From the NCBI GenBank assembly GCA_037043455.1, contig JAWPHD010001269.1, positions 62,001 through 126,000 of the forward strand: 64,000 bases of DNA, written 5' to 3'. The notes beneath the pieces were generated by a model, which had not been told where the DNA came from, searched no databases, and saw only the letters and a program-made list of their open reading frames with translations. Positions 11,865 to 22,561 of the stretch are shown one piece after another (position 1 is the first letter of the stretch; each line of letters opens with the position of its first letter). Made by a program: the position numbers and the translations under genes. The DNA is from Cyrtodaria siliqua (taxonomy: Eukaryota > Mollusca > Bivalvia > Adapedonta > Hiatellidae).

Positions 11865-13049
11865 TTAAATCGTTGATCGGACAGGGCTTTTACCATACTT
11901 AATAGTATGTCCTTTGTTGGTAAATTCTAACACTGAGTCTATATAATCCATACATAACTTATCTGCCCATGATATATCGCACGGAGTATCTAAGAATCCA
12001 GAGTGACCGCCCTTGTTTGTCGCCACCATAAGGAAGTGGGGGTAGTACTTACACAAATCATATGGAATTTTAAGGTTGGAATAAAATGGATCGTCTAAAC
12101 TATTAATAAACATAAGCGGCACTGAAATCTCGTCCACATCTCGTAAAGGATGATTTTTCTCCCAGAATTCCTCTATATTTGTAAAGCCATATAACTTTGA
12201 GAACACAATTTCGTCAAATTTGTTGAATGACCAAGCCTTGAGCATTGCATTTATGTCAACATGTTTAGAAAGTGCCGCTGCGTGGGAACCTATTATACAC
12301 TTCAATTTTATTAAATACAATATGTCATACAAACATTGCATTTGTTTAGAAAACCTTTCAGTGTAATCAAAACAAGCAGAAATACACACACCAGCACAAA
12401 TATTTGCTGACGAACCAAATTCCCCTAAATAAGACAACAATAATGAACAACCCGTTCCATATGCGGCTATTGTAATTAATGCTTTTGGGTAGCGCCCGTG
12501 GATATATTTCACAACTTGTCTGAGATCGTTTGGGTCTCCATTGCTCAAAATCTTTGGCGTTGTTAACACGGAATTTCCAAATCCTCTCTGGTTAAAAACA
12601 ACAGGTTTATAGCCCTTGTGTGCAGCCAAACTGCATATGTTAGAAGCACTTAAAGCATTTGCCGTGAGGCCAGGTAACACTATCAGCACTGTACATCGTT
12701 TTCGTTTATGTATTGAAACATTAACAACCCAATCCAACGCAACTACACCTCTGTCTTTCATTTGAAGATATTCTCTGTCGAACTCAATGTTGGATGAAGG
12801 AACAATATACGGAAGTATAGTTTGTACATGCGCATACCGTAACCACCATGGCGGATCGAATTTCCTGTTCATTAGACGACAACGTTTGAGCAAATGCGAT
12901 GCTAAAGCGGAATCTTTGAAGTATAGTTTTGGAATAGAAGACGATGATTTAACTAACGATTTTAGGTAAATAATGACACTAAATATCACTGTTCCGAAAA
13001 TTGCCATTATAAACGGAAGTGTCATCATTGTATACAGCGCAAGGATCAT
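11865..13049 (-). CDS. ABHD1/ABHD3-type alpha/beta-hydrolase, single exon, nucleophile Ser replaced by Gly
   Basis: An uninterrupted 394-codon frame. An in-frame TAG lies 11 codons upstream of the first ATG, so the N-terminus is complete or near it. Residues 4-30 form one hydrophobic segment, fitting the N-terminal membrane anchor of ABHD1/ABHD3 (the bacterial relative is YheT). Family blocks in order: HVQTI near 74-78, LDW 105-107, the oxyanion-region LPGLTA 125-130, GYKPVVFNQRGFG 146-158, DLRQVVKYIHGRYP 175-188, INSLDDPF 315-322 and GGHSGF 347-352. The acid (D319 or D320) and His349 are present. At the nucleophile elbow, where the family has G-x-S-x-G, the protein reads A-Y-G-T-G (196-200), so Gly198 (GGA codon) sits at the Ser position. 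Relatives act on membrane phospholipids. This copy is probably a pseudoenzyme or a young decaying copy. Vertebrate ABHD1/3 genes have many exons, so the lack of introns suggests a retrocopy. Family assignment is firm; function is not. Confidence 0.9.
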   Translation of the reverse strand: MILALYTMMTLPFIMAIFGTVIFSVIIYLKSLVKSSSSIPKLYFKDSALASHLLKRCRLMNRKFDPPWWLRYAHVQTILPYIVPSSNIEFDREYLQMKDRGVVALDWVVNVSIHKRKRCTVLIVLPGLTANALSASNICSLAAHKGYKPVVFNQRGFGNSVLTTPKILSNGDPNDLRQVVKYIHGRYPKALITIAAYGTGCSLLLSYLGEFGSSANICAGVCISACFDYTERFSKQMQCLYDILYLIKLKCIIGSHAAALSKHVDINAMLKAWSFNKFDEIVFSKLYGFTNIEEFWEKNHPLRDVDEISVPLMFINSLDDPFYSNLKIPYDLCKYYPHFLMVATNKGGHSGFLDTPCDISWADKLCMDYIDSVLEFTNKGHTIKYGKSPVRSTI

Positions 13050-14409
13050 GGTAGGGCCATTCGACTCTGAACCTTCAAACTAAACAATATCAAAGACAAT
13101 CGTGTATACAAGTACGGTAATACCACATGTTAGCGTATCACAATAACTCAGCACTTTCTCTAACAATCGAGTACATAGTTTACTTGCAAACTACGCAGCT
13201 GTTTGTAAAACAATGTACACTCCGCAATTGAATCCATAACCATCCATTTAAATGTTCTCTCGATATGTCCGTACATGTGAACAGGTAGAATACACGAAAT
13301 CACTTCGGTAAATAACCATTATGTTCTTGTTTTGTATCTTCATAAAATGCTTCTTCTTTCGTTTTTTTTATATCCGTACCAGAGCTTCGTCCTAATCCGA
13401 TGGTTTAATTATGACTGACAAACCTACGATAACATGTGGAATATATACCGACGATCCTAACATACATCCTTCGATTGCATCTGCTTGCTTTCTCCTTCAC
13501 TTTCTATATTTCTGTTCGATGATTAGTATCATAAAATACATTTGCATGATACAATCTGACATTATATGATGATATGCTTCGATCAGTATACGTTTTGTTG
13601 GAGGAAAAAAGCTATAGTCTCCATTTTCCATGACAAAATAACTATCAGGCAGTTATTTACTGCTGTATGGTAAAATGTATATCAATCCGTATCATTTGGT
13701 GCCACTCGTCATCTTATTCTTAACGACTTTATCCACACTAATGTTTGTTTTTAGTTTTTTCCGATAAACATCGATGTCACTCTATATTAACACTATTATG
13801 TTTGACGTCATTTTGTCCCTTGGATGTGGTGTCTGTCAGTCCAAAAAGGGCTTTACTACTTCTTTCGCAGTTATTATTCCAGCTTCGATAGTGGCTTTGC
13901 TCGTTTTCCATAACATAATTGGATCTGAAAAATAAGATTTAACATCAGATAATGTGCACAAAATTATTGAATAATAAATATAGTTTCATTGTGGATAAAA
14001 TAATACATAATTATTCAGTTTAAAAAGTATAACTCACCGTGTGTAGGTTTATGAATTCGTGTATTTTATCAATTTTGTCTTTCACTAGTTTACATAGAAA
14101 TTGTATTACCTGCCTTACACATATCAATACTATTTATGAAACCTTCAACAACAGTTCCCTATTCAATTAAATCTGATACAGGCTGTTTATGTTCTTCATA
14201 TTTGTATACGGTATTAACGCGTTATCGGATCATTATCATAATAACTCAGCGAAGCACGTCTTTTATGATATCATTATACAATTTGATTTATCATTAAGTC
14301 TACGGCGATTTATTTATTATATCCTCTGCAGCTTTTCACGTGACCATGTGCCCAATGGCCATAAGCTGTTACATAACTAATTATTGCGCCTGATGTTAAC
14401 TCTTAAGTC
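13050..14409. other. Upstream region of the ABHD-like gene
   Basis: No further exon, TATA-type promoter or repeat that I can support. Short frames here have no recognisable motif. Confidence 0.4.
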
Positions 14410-14419
14410 AATGCGTAGC

Positions 14420-14625
14420 GGTGTGGTATAATGGTAGAGCGTTGGACCCATGATCGAAACGTCGTTGGTTCGATCCCCGCCATTGCCATATGCGTTGTGT
14501 CCCTGAGCAAGACACTTTATCTGAATTTGCTTAGTACTGGTTCTACCCAGGAAGACATCTAGAGTGATTCATATAAGTTCATAGAGCTTTCGTTACAATC
14601 GATGCAAAATAAATAAGTTTAAACT
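14420..14625 (+). mobile_element. tRNA-derived SINE of the V-SINE (RUDI-like) type
   Basis: Starts with a tRNA-like head: an A-box-like tggtataatgg at 14424-14434 and the B box ggttcgatccc at about 14468-14478. A central domain follows with tccctgagcaagacacttta, typical of V-SINEs, then gtactggttctacccaggaa and a tail ending aaataagtttaaact. It is flanked by a perfect 10-bp target-site duplication AATGCGTAGC (14410-14419 and 14626-14635), so the limits are exact. The tRNA part is not a functional tRNA gene. The head-plus-V-domain structure is seen directly. The RUDI name is from knowledge of molluscan SINEs. Confidence 0.85.
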
Positions 14626-14635
14626 AATGCGTAGC

Positions 14636-15451
14636 ATATTGTCGCTTTCCGTGTTATCGCAGATATATGTTTTTTTTCAAATGATTCAAGTTTTCATGAT
14701 ATGATGAATTGAGAACGGGATGAAATAGTTGAATGTAGAATAAAGGGTATTTTACATGTCTTTAACAGCTTAGAACATGCATCGGGCAAATAGAGACAGT
14801 AGTAGTAGTATGTTTTTCCTCAATGTATAGGAGAGTATATATATATAAACAATGATACATACTCAATTACATACAACTAATAATTATAGAACAAACATAT
14901 ATAGAGAATAAATTAACATATTTACATAATACATGTAACAATCATATTTACAACAATTTAAAATATATTTTAAACCTGCTTTCTTGCAAAAGCTTATCTA
15001 AGAAGGAGAACTGGGATTTATAGTTAGCAGAAATTGATAGCATTGTAATTATAATGGCTCAGCATTTAAAACAGTATAGCATTTTTATTAATATTGTATG
15101 ACCATATGATAATATAATCTTGTTTTGTTGATATCACAGGTAACTTATAGGACCGTAGAGCCTGGTGTATTAATCGTTTGATTATATATAGATAGATAGC
15201 TTCATTTCCAAATTATAATAGGCTTAAAAGCCCGTGAGGATACATCATACAATTGCATAAAGCAGGGCAACAGTGTAGGTATTACAAACAAAACTTGTCC
15301 AACTATAAATATGCATTTTATTTTAAGTGAGCTAATACAATGAGAATGCGTATATAGAACACTTCCTTACATAATCAATTACAATTCGTCACAATATTAA
15401 GTTAATTACTGAAAAAGAATAGCATGTTCTTGATGCCCATTATACTCAAAA
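14636..15451. other. AT-rich unannotated DNA
   Basis: Nothing recognised apart from short TA-rich runs near 14835. Confidence 0.5.
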
Positions 15452-16018
15452 TAGTAGATTAAAAATCGAAAAGGAAATGTAACATCCAAGGACCAAAGTC
15501 AACCAAAAGCACGCATAGAAACAAACAACAATTTTAAAGATGACTAAAATGCAAGACACGACATCTCAAACATAAACGGGTTGACAATAGGGCTATCGCT
15601 GGAACGAGTAGTAGCAAAAAGGGCCGATGGCGGTTTAAACTAGGTGCACGAAACCTCACTCAGCCTGTTGTCATCCCAATAAAACGATTCTGTGTAAATA
15701 AAGATATTCCCGTCAGGTTATATCCTCAAACAAACAATACAGCATTAGTAGGCAATATAACACAAACATGATCATGTATATATGCATATAAAAACAAAAG
15801 CCTAGAAATCCAAAATGCAAGTACTAAATGACTTGGCAGAAACCAGGTCATCAAGAAAACGACCTATTAAGGGTACTACAAGACAAGGTTTAAGACAAAC
15901 ATCAAACGCTACCGTCCTTTGAGACGTCATTGTAGCGTTCACAATCTGTCCTTTCATCGCGCAATCAATGTGGAAAGCATAGTGACGAACTGTAAATGAG
16001 CACTAATAATCATGCAGT
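15452..16018 (-). mobile_element. Solo PLE tail, diverged
   Basis: Antisense tail from ttaaaaatcgaaaaggaaat to the start of the former RT C-terminus. Copy-specific deletions affect the hairpin region. Confidence 0.75.
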
Positions 16019-16042
16019 CATTTAGGTCACAAACTACATACA

Positions 16043-16385
16043 CGTCGAACAGGAAATGTAGCATTCACAGCACACAGAAAAATCGCAAGCTAACTTTGAA
16101 GCAAAATGTGTGCCACCACAAACACAAAAGGGTTGACAGTAGAGGTACCGTCTTGAAATATTCAGTGGCAAAAAGGCTGCTGGGGTTTTAGACCAGGTTC
16201 TAGCGTGCCATTAACCTCACTGTTTCCCCTATATAATCCCAATAAAACAAGACATTGTAAATATAAAATATTCCCACCAGGCTATTATCCTCCAACAAAG
16301 TAGGCAGTAATATAATAAGCAATATAAGAATAACACACAGATAAATGATTATATAAAAGTCTAACAAAGCAAGGACTGAATTTAG
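16043..16385 (-). mobile_element. Solo PLE tail, diverged and truncated
   Basis: A second antisense tail in the same orientation, starting cgtcgaacaggaaatgtagc. It stops near the MITE at 16431. Confidence 0.7.
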
Positions 16386-16430
16386 ACGATTTATTGGAAA
16401 GGCCACACACAGCTGACACAATATATAAAT

Positions 16431-16535
16431 ATTGTATCCCAGTGAGGGTGTCAGTGGATATTGTCAACCTGATGAAAATAATTTCAACCGAGCCGAAGCA
16501 TATCCAATGCCACCCTCACTGGGATGCAATATTTG
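16431..16535. mobile_element. Tiny inverted-repeat element (about 105 bp)
   Basis: Perfect 15-bp inverted repeats ATCCCAGTGAGGGTG and CACCCTCACTGGGAT, extended with mismatches inward to GGATAT/ATATCC and outward to ATTG/CAAT. The size and structure fit a miniature non-autonomous DNA transposon. No target duplication could be fixed. Confidence 0.65.
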
Positions 16536-18146
16536 TTTTATTATACCGAACGAAAAAAGTTTTGATTACAATTTAAATATATCAGGGGGAAAAAATCCCA
16601 ATCATTTTTTTTTTTAATTTATATTTTTATGCCATTTTAACAATATAAACAACTTCGAAATTGTCGCGAATCTGCTCGCCATACTTGTTTATTGTCGTTT
16701 GGTAAACCAAACGTCTTACGATTGACATAACTTCAACCGCATTTTAATAAGCGTCCACCGATTTCCAATTGCGCAAAGCGTGTCATAATAAGAAAAACCC
16801 AAAACCTATTTTATACTTCCCATGACGTCACAATCGTGTGATAGTAAAAAGTGTTTTCCGGTAAACAGTGCAAATTGTTTCACGCTAACGTTATGGGCAA
16901 TTTATACAGGAGTGTAAAAGTGAGGTCTAATTATTTCCTCATGCAATACATCGATCTAGTTCTGATCTGCCAATTAAATTATATCCGCCAGAGGTTCAAG
17001 CCAATTAAAAATACATGAATTATTTACAACCTATAAACAGCTCATCAATACACACATGTGTGCAATAGTGCACATGTCCAATGTTTGTTGGAACTTGACC
17101 ATACCTGTCACGTCTCATACATTGGGCGTGAGACACTCTCACACGTATATATTTTACGTTCTCACGCATTCTGAAAAGTTGACCAAAATGTTTTTGTCTG
17201 CGATTGTTTAATTAAAATTATTTTATACCATAACCATAAAATTTAGTACAGTTGAACCAGGATTCCGTATTTTACTATTTTGTGTGACTTAAATTAATTC
17301 AATTACAACGTATGAGCGTATGAACAGTACTATAAGATTACTTCTAACTTCAAATTCATGAAAGTCAAACATAGAACGTCTCGGACTTGAGCGGATTTCA
17401 CCCCACTGACACCCTAACAAACGGGCAACCGCCCCCTGGGCCTTGATAGCTATGCTTGAAAAACGGGACAATAGAGGGCGGATACAGAAATAGGATGTCG
17501 GATCTATCAACTGTATGCCGAACATAAAACTAAAATATTAGCTAGCAGATATAATGAAATATAGCATTTGTAAACAGGAATTCACCGACTGTGGACAGTG
17601 GACAGTATGGATGTTATGATGTTCCTGGTTTATTCTAGTATAATTGTGAATAGGCCACTAAAAGATAATCCATGGGTCTTGTTCAATCGTACTGAGCTTC
17701 TACTTTTCCATCTTTTTTGTGTTGGTTGCTACCCTTTTCATTGTTTGTTAAACAAAAAACGTTATTTCTTTGGAAAATAGAAATAAATTCACATCATTAC
17801 CTTGAATTCCTGTAATTAATATTCAAATAGTCAATTGTCTTTTGTCTGTCGACAACACATAATCACACTATCTCGGGCTTTGTACAGTAATGATACAGAA
17901 GACAACACTGTGCATACAACTGCAATATGTAACATGTAGAGATTCCGACAAAGCAAAGGTAAATCATACCGTAACTGTTTAATGATGACGTCGCCGTTTT
18001 CTATTCAAGCAATTGTAGTCTGATTTATGTCAACCATTGTTTACGCCTTAAACTCGATTTTCAATCTCTATATGTCCTTTTTAACCTACATTAATTTGTC
18101 TATTATAACAACTGTATTGCCAGCGAATCATTATATCATCGATATA
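16536..18146. other. Unannotated DNA
   Basis: No gene supported. A frame at 17289-17525 (minus) has higher complexity but no motif I recognise. Confidence 0.45.
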
Positions 18147-18505
18147 ATTCATTTATATTGAAGTAAAAGATAACGTTCGTGTGTCTCCTCATGTTTGCAT
18201 GGAGATTAAATGTCATCTAATGATTGTTTATTAATAAACTACACCTCATCATTACTTAAACAATGGAATGCACATCATTCAGTTCGACCTCGACGTTGAG
18301 CGTAAATACAGTGTGAAGATCCCTCTATCACTTTTGAGGTTCCTGCTTTAGCTGCAATGTTTACAGTTGTAAGACAAATGTGTATTTGTTCCGTGTTCAT
18401 TTATATTGAAGTAAAAGATAACGTTCGTGTATTGTTTATTAATGAACTACACCTCATCAATACCTAAACAATGGTATGCACGCCATTCTGTTCGACCTCG
18501 ACGTT
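18147..18505. repeat. Local direct duplication
   Basis: The blocks at about 18147-18300 and 18397-18505 share tcatttatattgaagtaaaa, tacacctcatca and gttcgacctcgacgttg in the same order. The first copy has extra internal sequence. Confidence 0.8.
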
Positions 18506-18590
18506 GTTATTCCTATTTGCAACCATACTTAATTATTACAAGTTGACTCGTAGTCTAGTAATTTAAGAATTTAATCATACTGACTGAATA

Positions 18591-18858
18591 CGTGGTCCCG
18601 CCTTTTTTCCATTAAGCAATGGGAAAGCTTATATTAGCAGGATTTTATAACGGATATTTCGACAATAAAACACATTTTAAAAAACATTACGGAGAAAATA
18701 CGATAACCTGATTTAAATTAACTATCTAAGGTTTTAATTTAACGATATGCAAACTTTTTCAGCCGAAATGATGGTTTTATTTCATACCCCAGCAAACCCC
18801 GTTTTCGCTTCTTGGAGAAAGGGTTGTATGGGGTATGAAAGTTAATACTCGGACCACG
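18591..18858 (+). mobile_element. TA-flanked MITE with terminal hairpin, copy 1
   Basis: Bounded by CGTGGTC and GACCACG with TA on both sides. Near one end a 12-bp perfect inverted repeat, TTTCATACCCCA (18780-18791) with TGGGGTATGAAA (18839-18850), encloses cgcttcttggag. It recurs at 23.05-23.25, 55.83-56.10 and 62.42-62.70 kb. The TA target suggests a Tc1/mariner-type mobiliser. Confidence 0.8.
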
Positions 18859-19483
18859 TAATGTAATATCGTGACACTTTAAGCTTTTAATAATGACTCG
18901 TGGGACGAATTAATGTCGTTTGTTAACTATTTACAAAAACAGTATGAACCCTGAAGAATATTGTTGTAAAATGACACATTTTGTATTGTGGGAAATGCAT
19001 TATTTAAGTCAACAATATACAATGCATTAAACAAATAATTTCCATATGTATCCATGATGAATATAACGATTAAATTCAAACAAATGCATGGTGTTTGAAC
19101 AAGAAAAATGGGGATGGGCGTGTTATTGCTATTCATAATGGCTATATCACAACCATTGCAATAAATAACGAACCTAGAGTTAATAGAAGAGATATTTGAA
19201 TAGGTGGTGGGGTTAAAATGAATGTACACGCTTTTAATAAAACACGAACCTAAAGATAATAGAAGAGGAATTTGAAGAGGTGGTATGGTTAAAGGGTATG
19301 TATACGTTTTTGGTTAAATCGTATTTTAGTATTTTCAATAGGCAGCAAGCATTTATAGAATTATATGTCATGTATGTTCATGTTTTTTCTTTGGCAATGT
19401 AAATATGTACGTTTAGTTATTTTCCATACAATAACATCTTGGTACAATTTTACAGACATGGTCTGTATCTGCGTAACATCAGA
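18859..19483. other. Unannotated DNA
   Basis: Nothing firm. The 100-codon frame at 18927-19229 is unrecognised. A short block (cacgaacctaragttaatag-like) is imperfectly duplicated around 19160 and 19245. Confidence 0.4.
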
Positions 19484-20110
19484 TACGTCATCAAGATACC
19501 GGGAGGTGTCATTAAAGGCTTCAATAACATCTGCCTGGGTATCTGGTGAAAATAGATATAAAAATCGAACAGGAAAAGCAGCATTCACGGACGACAGTCA
19601 ACCACAAACACACACAGAAGCAAAGAACAAATTTAAATACAAAAGGCCGCTGCGGGTTAAACCCAGGTTCTATGTTGCATCAAACCTCACACTTACCCTA
19701 CTGTCATCCCAATAAAACGGGTCAGTGTAAATAAAAAAATCCCCGCCATGAACTATTCGCTAACCAACGAGGGCAGCATTAATAGGCAATATAAGTAAAA
19801 CACAAAGATGCTCGTATATATATAACTACAACAATACGATAGCCTAGAAAGCCACAAAGAAGATAAGTAGACGTCACCATAGGGTCCCACAGTCTGTCTG
19901 CTCATCGCACAAAGAGGAAAACATAGTGGCGAATTTTAAAAGGGTACAAAAGAGTACGATAATGCACCTTTAGAAACGGCCGAGCACGACACATACAAAA
20001 TATTGCAGTCTCGGTTTGATTGAGACTGTTCATGAGCAAAGTTGTAAAATAATGGGGTATACACTCTTTTGATAAACTTGCTAAAACGTTTTAAAACGTT
20101 TGCAAGGTAT
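19484..20110 (-). mobile_element. PLE fragments joined head-to-tail
   Basis: On the minus strand a tail (about 20110 down to 19552) is followed immediately by a 66-bp RT piece (19549-19484) encoding SPDTQADVIEAFNDTSRYLDD. The tail-to-coding junction resembles the one at 1.98 kb. Confidence 0.75.
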
Positions 20111-20134
20111 CTTAGAAATTTGTAATTACGTCAC

Positions 20135-20195
20135 CATAGAAAGAAATATAAAAAGATCGGACAGGGAAAGTAGCATTCAAGGAGGAGAGTCAACT
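20135..20195 (-). mobile_element. PLE tail end fragment
   Basis: Antisense terminal piece, aaaaagatcggacagggaaa through gaggagagtcaac. Confidence 0.65.
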
Positions 20196-20420
20196 TATTT
20201 ATTAACAATACCCCATTTTATTGGAAAGACAATAGGTTACGGGTGAGATTTGGTGCACCCTAGAATCTGGTAAACACTAAGCGGCCTTTTTTCCACTGAT
20301 CTTTACAAACCTATAGACCCGTTTGTGTTTGTGGTGTCACATACCTTGCTTTTAATTAACAATTTAATTGCAAAAATTTTTTATTGACAGTGTTCTGTGA
20401 AAGCTACATGTCTTGTACGG
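20196..20420 (+). mobile_element. PLE tail, diverged
   Basis: Sense tail beginning at the CCCATTTTATTGG hairpin. The closing stem has changed on both sides: ATAGGTT at 20232-20238 pairs with AACCTAT at 20308-20314. Confidence 0.65.
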
Positions 20421-20439
20421 CTTTTGTACCTGCCTAAGA

Positions 20440-20842
20440 TTTTTCGAAGTTTATGGTTAGCGTAGCATTATAACAGTAAGTTGAAAAACATAAACCCAAT
20501 AAGATGTTACTCCGGGAAAATCGGCATCTAAGTAGAGATAATTAACATTATCCAAATTGAAATCATCTCTTTTCTTATAAATGTTGCTTATTATTTTTCT
20601 ATTTTCAATCGAATTTCAATCGAGAAATGGAAATTTAGGGGAAAAACGACAGTATCATTAATTTTAGCTTTGTCAAGTTGAAATTCTTTATGATATATAT
20701 TATTTACCGGAGTAGAAAACAAAAGGTTGTCAATGATTAAAATATCATTCAGATACCGAGAATTGTTATTAAAGGCTTCAATAACATCTGCCTGAGTATC
20801 TGTTGAAATACTCAATATGAAATCTCTTTCATAGCAATACAC
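20440..20842 (-). pseudogene. Penelope-like RT fragment
   Basis: The frame at 20591-20842 encodes CYERDFILSISTDTQADVIE and then SRYLND, where the active-site YLDD has become YLND. Decayed matches to the IVNY..LD..P segment continue to about 20440. It is truncated at both ends. Confidence 0.75.
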
Positions 20843-20974
20843 ACAATAATGGTATAGCAGTCACGTACATGATGTCATGAAGCATCGTGAAGAAACATAC
20901 AAACAATAAAGTCAAGGTACAAACGACATATATATGTGGCGAAAACTCATATTAAGTATAATAGTGAGAAAAAT

Positions 20975-21170
20975 GGTCCTACATAAATCACAGCACCCAA
21001 CCGCAATGGCACCGTAGATCCGCACTGTACCATAAATAAAGAGCAGATTAGCTATACAATGAAAAAGACAATACACAACAGAGTGTACACAACCTCGCTA
21101 TTATCCTGTCTTCAGCGCTAAAATAGACACGACAGTGTAAATAAGAGTACATCCAATCCAAAGGAAATAT
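20975..21170 (-). mobile_element. Inverted tail copy upstream of the 21.4-kb RT element
   Basis: The reverse complement matches the tail at 22790-23040: ctattatcctgtcttcagcg against cgctgaagacaggataatag, and acagcacccaaccgcaatgg against the block at 23003-23021. The hairpin region between them is deleted. It puts tail copies in opposite orientation on both sides of one RT. Confidence 0.7.
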
Positions 21171-21436
21171 CTAACAATAAAGTTTAATAACATTAGTTAT
21201 TAACTCAGTTTACATTAGAAAACACATCAGTTATTAAAAGTATATACACACACGGAAACTCAGTTTTCTTCATATCGCTTAATAAACTGATAAAGACAGT
21301 ACAAGTCGGTGTGAGAGATGTTGCGTCTAACCGTTATGCGGTACGAGTACGCCCCCATTGATAATTATAATGTGTGGACTTGTACTGATGTTTGAAGAGT
21401 CTTATCTTTTCTTCTGGATAACATCTTTATAAGATA

Positions 21437-22561
21437 AGGTAAAACTATTTACCGCCAGGTTGTTGGTATTCCTATGGGTACTAACTGTGCGCCACTTGTT
21501 GCAGATTTGTTTTTGTACTGCTATGAGAGAGATTTTATGTTGAGTTTGTCACCTGCTAGCCAGGGTGAAATTATTGATGCATTTAATAATATTTCTCGGT
21601 ATCTTGATGACATATTCAATATTGATAATCCGTTCTTGGCTCATATGGTTACTAAAATTTATCCACCAGAACTCACGTTGAATAAAGCCAGCAGTTCGGA
21701 TACAGTAGCAGCATTTCTCGATATTCATCTCTCGATTTCAAATGATTGTATTCATACTAAAATCTATGATTTCAATTTTAACATTGTTAACTATCCACAC
21801 CTGGATGGAGATATACCTCGTGCTACCTCATAGGGGTGTATATCTTCCAGCCCATTCGATTTGCTAGAGCGTGTAATGATGTTATAGCCTTCAATGATCG
21901 CAATCAAGTTATTACAAGTAGATTTCTTCAGCAGGGTTTTCGATATCACAAACTACGTAGATATTTCTCTAAATTCTACCACCGCAACGAGGGCCTGCTG
22001 GAAAAGTACAACACCAACCTTAAAACACTTCTGCGAATAGGCATATAACAACTCCCATTTTATGGAGATGTGGTCTATAAACTTCGAAAGTTAAAGGGGT
22101 CTGACGGGTTTCCTGACCGCTTTACAAATTTAATCAGGAAGTTCGTCAGAAAAGGATATAACCCTTTGGTTTTACAGCGCACTGCATGTTTAGTGATTGA
22201 CCACTCTATAGTCAGTCATTACGCTTCACTTTTCACTTAGGGGCGTCCGTGTCCGAATGGTTAACGTCTCTGACTTCAAATCACTTGCCCCTCACCGCTG
22301 TAGGTTCGATCCCTCAGGGGCCTAGGAATCTTTATGTGAGGAAGCTATCCAGCTGGCTTGCGGAACGTCGGTGGTTCTACCCAGGTGCCCGCCCGTGCAC
22401 GAAAATTTCCCGGAGCGGCACCTGGGGTCTTCTTCCACCAATGGAAGCTGGAAAGTCGCCATATGACCTTAGCTGTTGGTGCGACTATAAAATCCAATTC
22501 AATCAATCAATCACTTTTCACTTGTGCGATGACTGGACTACCTCTTGGGACTCTATGATTG
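21437..22561 (+). pseudogene. Penelope-like RT of a second subfamily, interrupted by a SINE
   Basis: Starts at YRQVVGIPMGTNCAPLVADL and keeps an intact SRYLDDIFNID active-site region (about 21594-21626). Its sequence differs clearly from the other copies. It lacks the four residues KRDD before FNFN (in-frame 12-bp loss). A one-base loss near 21831 creates a stop and shifts the frame to 21836-22048, and a CAA-to-TAA change ends that frame near 22047. The remaining C-terminus is still readable (QRTACLVIDHSIVSHYASLF). A SINE is inserted at 22239-22510, after which the last residues resume (CAMTGLPLGT...VPTE and stop). The N-terminal half is absent. Confidence 0.85.
22239..22510 (+). mobile_element. 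tRNA-derived SINE with Meta domain
   Basis: The head resembles a class II tRNA (ggggcgtccgtgtccgaatg; B box ggttcgatccc near 22301). The body has the conserved block ggttctacccaggtgcccgc and the block cggcacctggggtcttcttc, with ctggaaagtcgccatatgac, known to me from Meta-domain SINEs of molluscs and other metazoans. The 3' end is a short (aatc) repeat. A perfect 13-bp duplication TCACTTTTCACTT flanks it (22226-22238 and 22511-22523), so the limits are exact. Confidence 0.92.

Noticed and set aside
14420..14495. Functional tRNA gene
   Set aside because: The tRNA-like head cannot complete a full cloverleaf and continues into a SINE body with a flanking target duplication.
17289..17525. 78-codon frame with higher complexity (AQGAVARLLGCQWGEIRSSP)
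   Set aside because: No family recognised, no supporting exon signals or repeats; not enough to call a gene.
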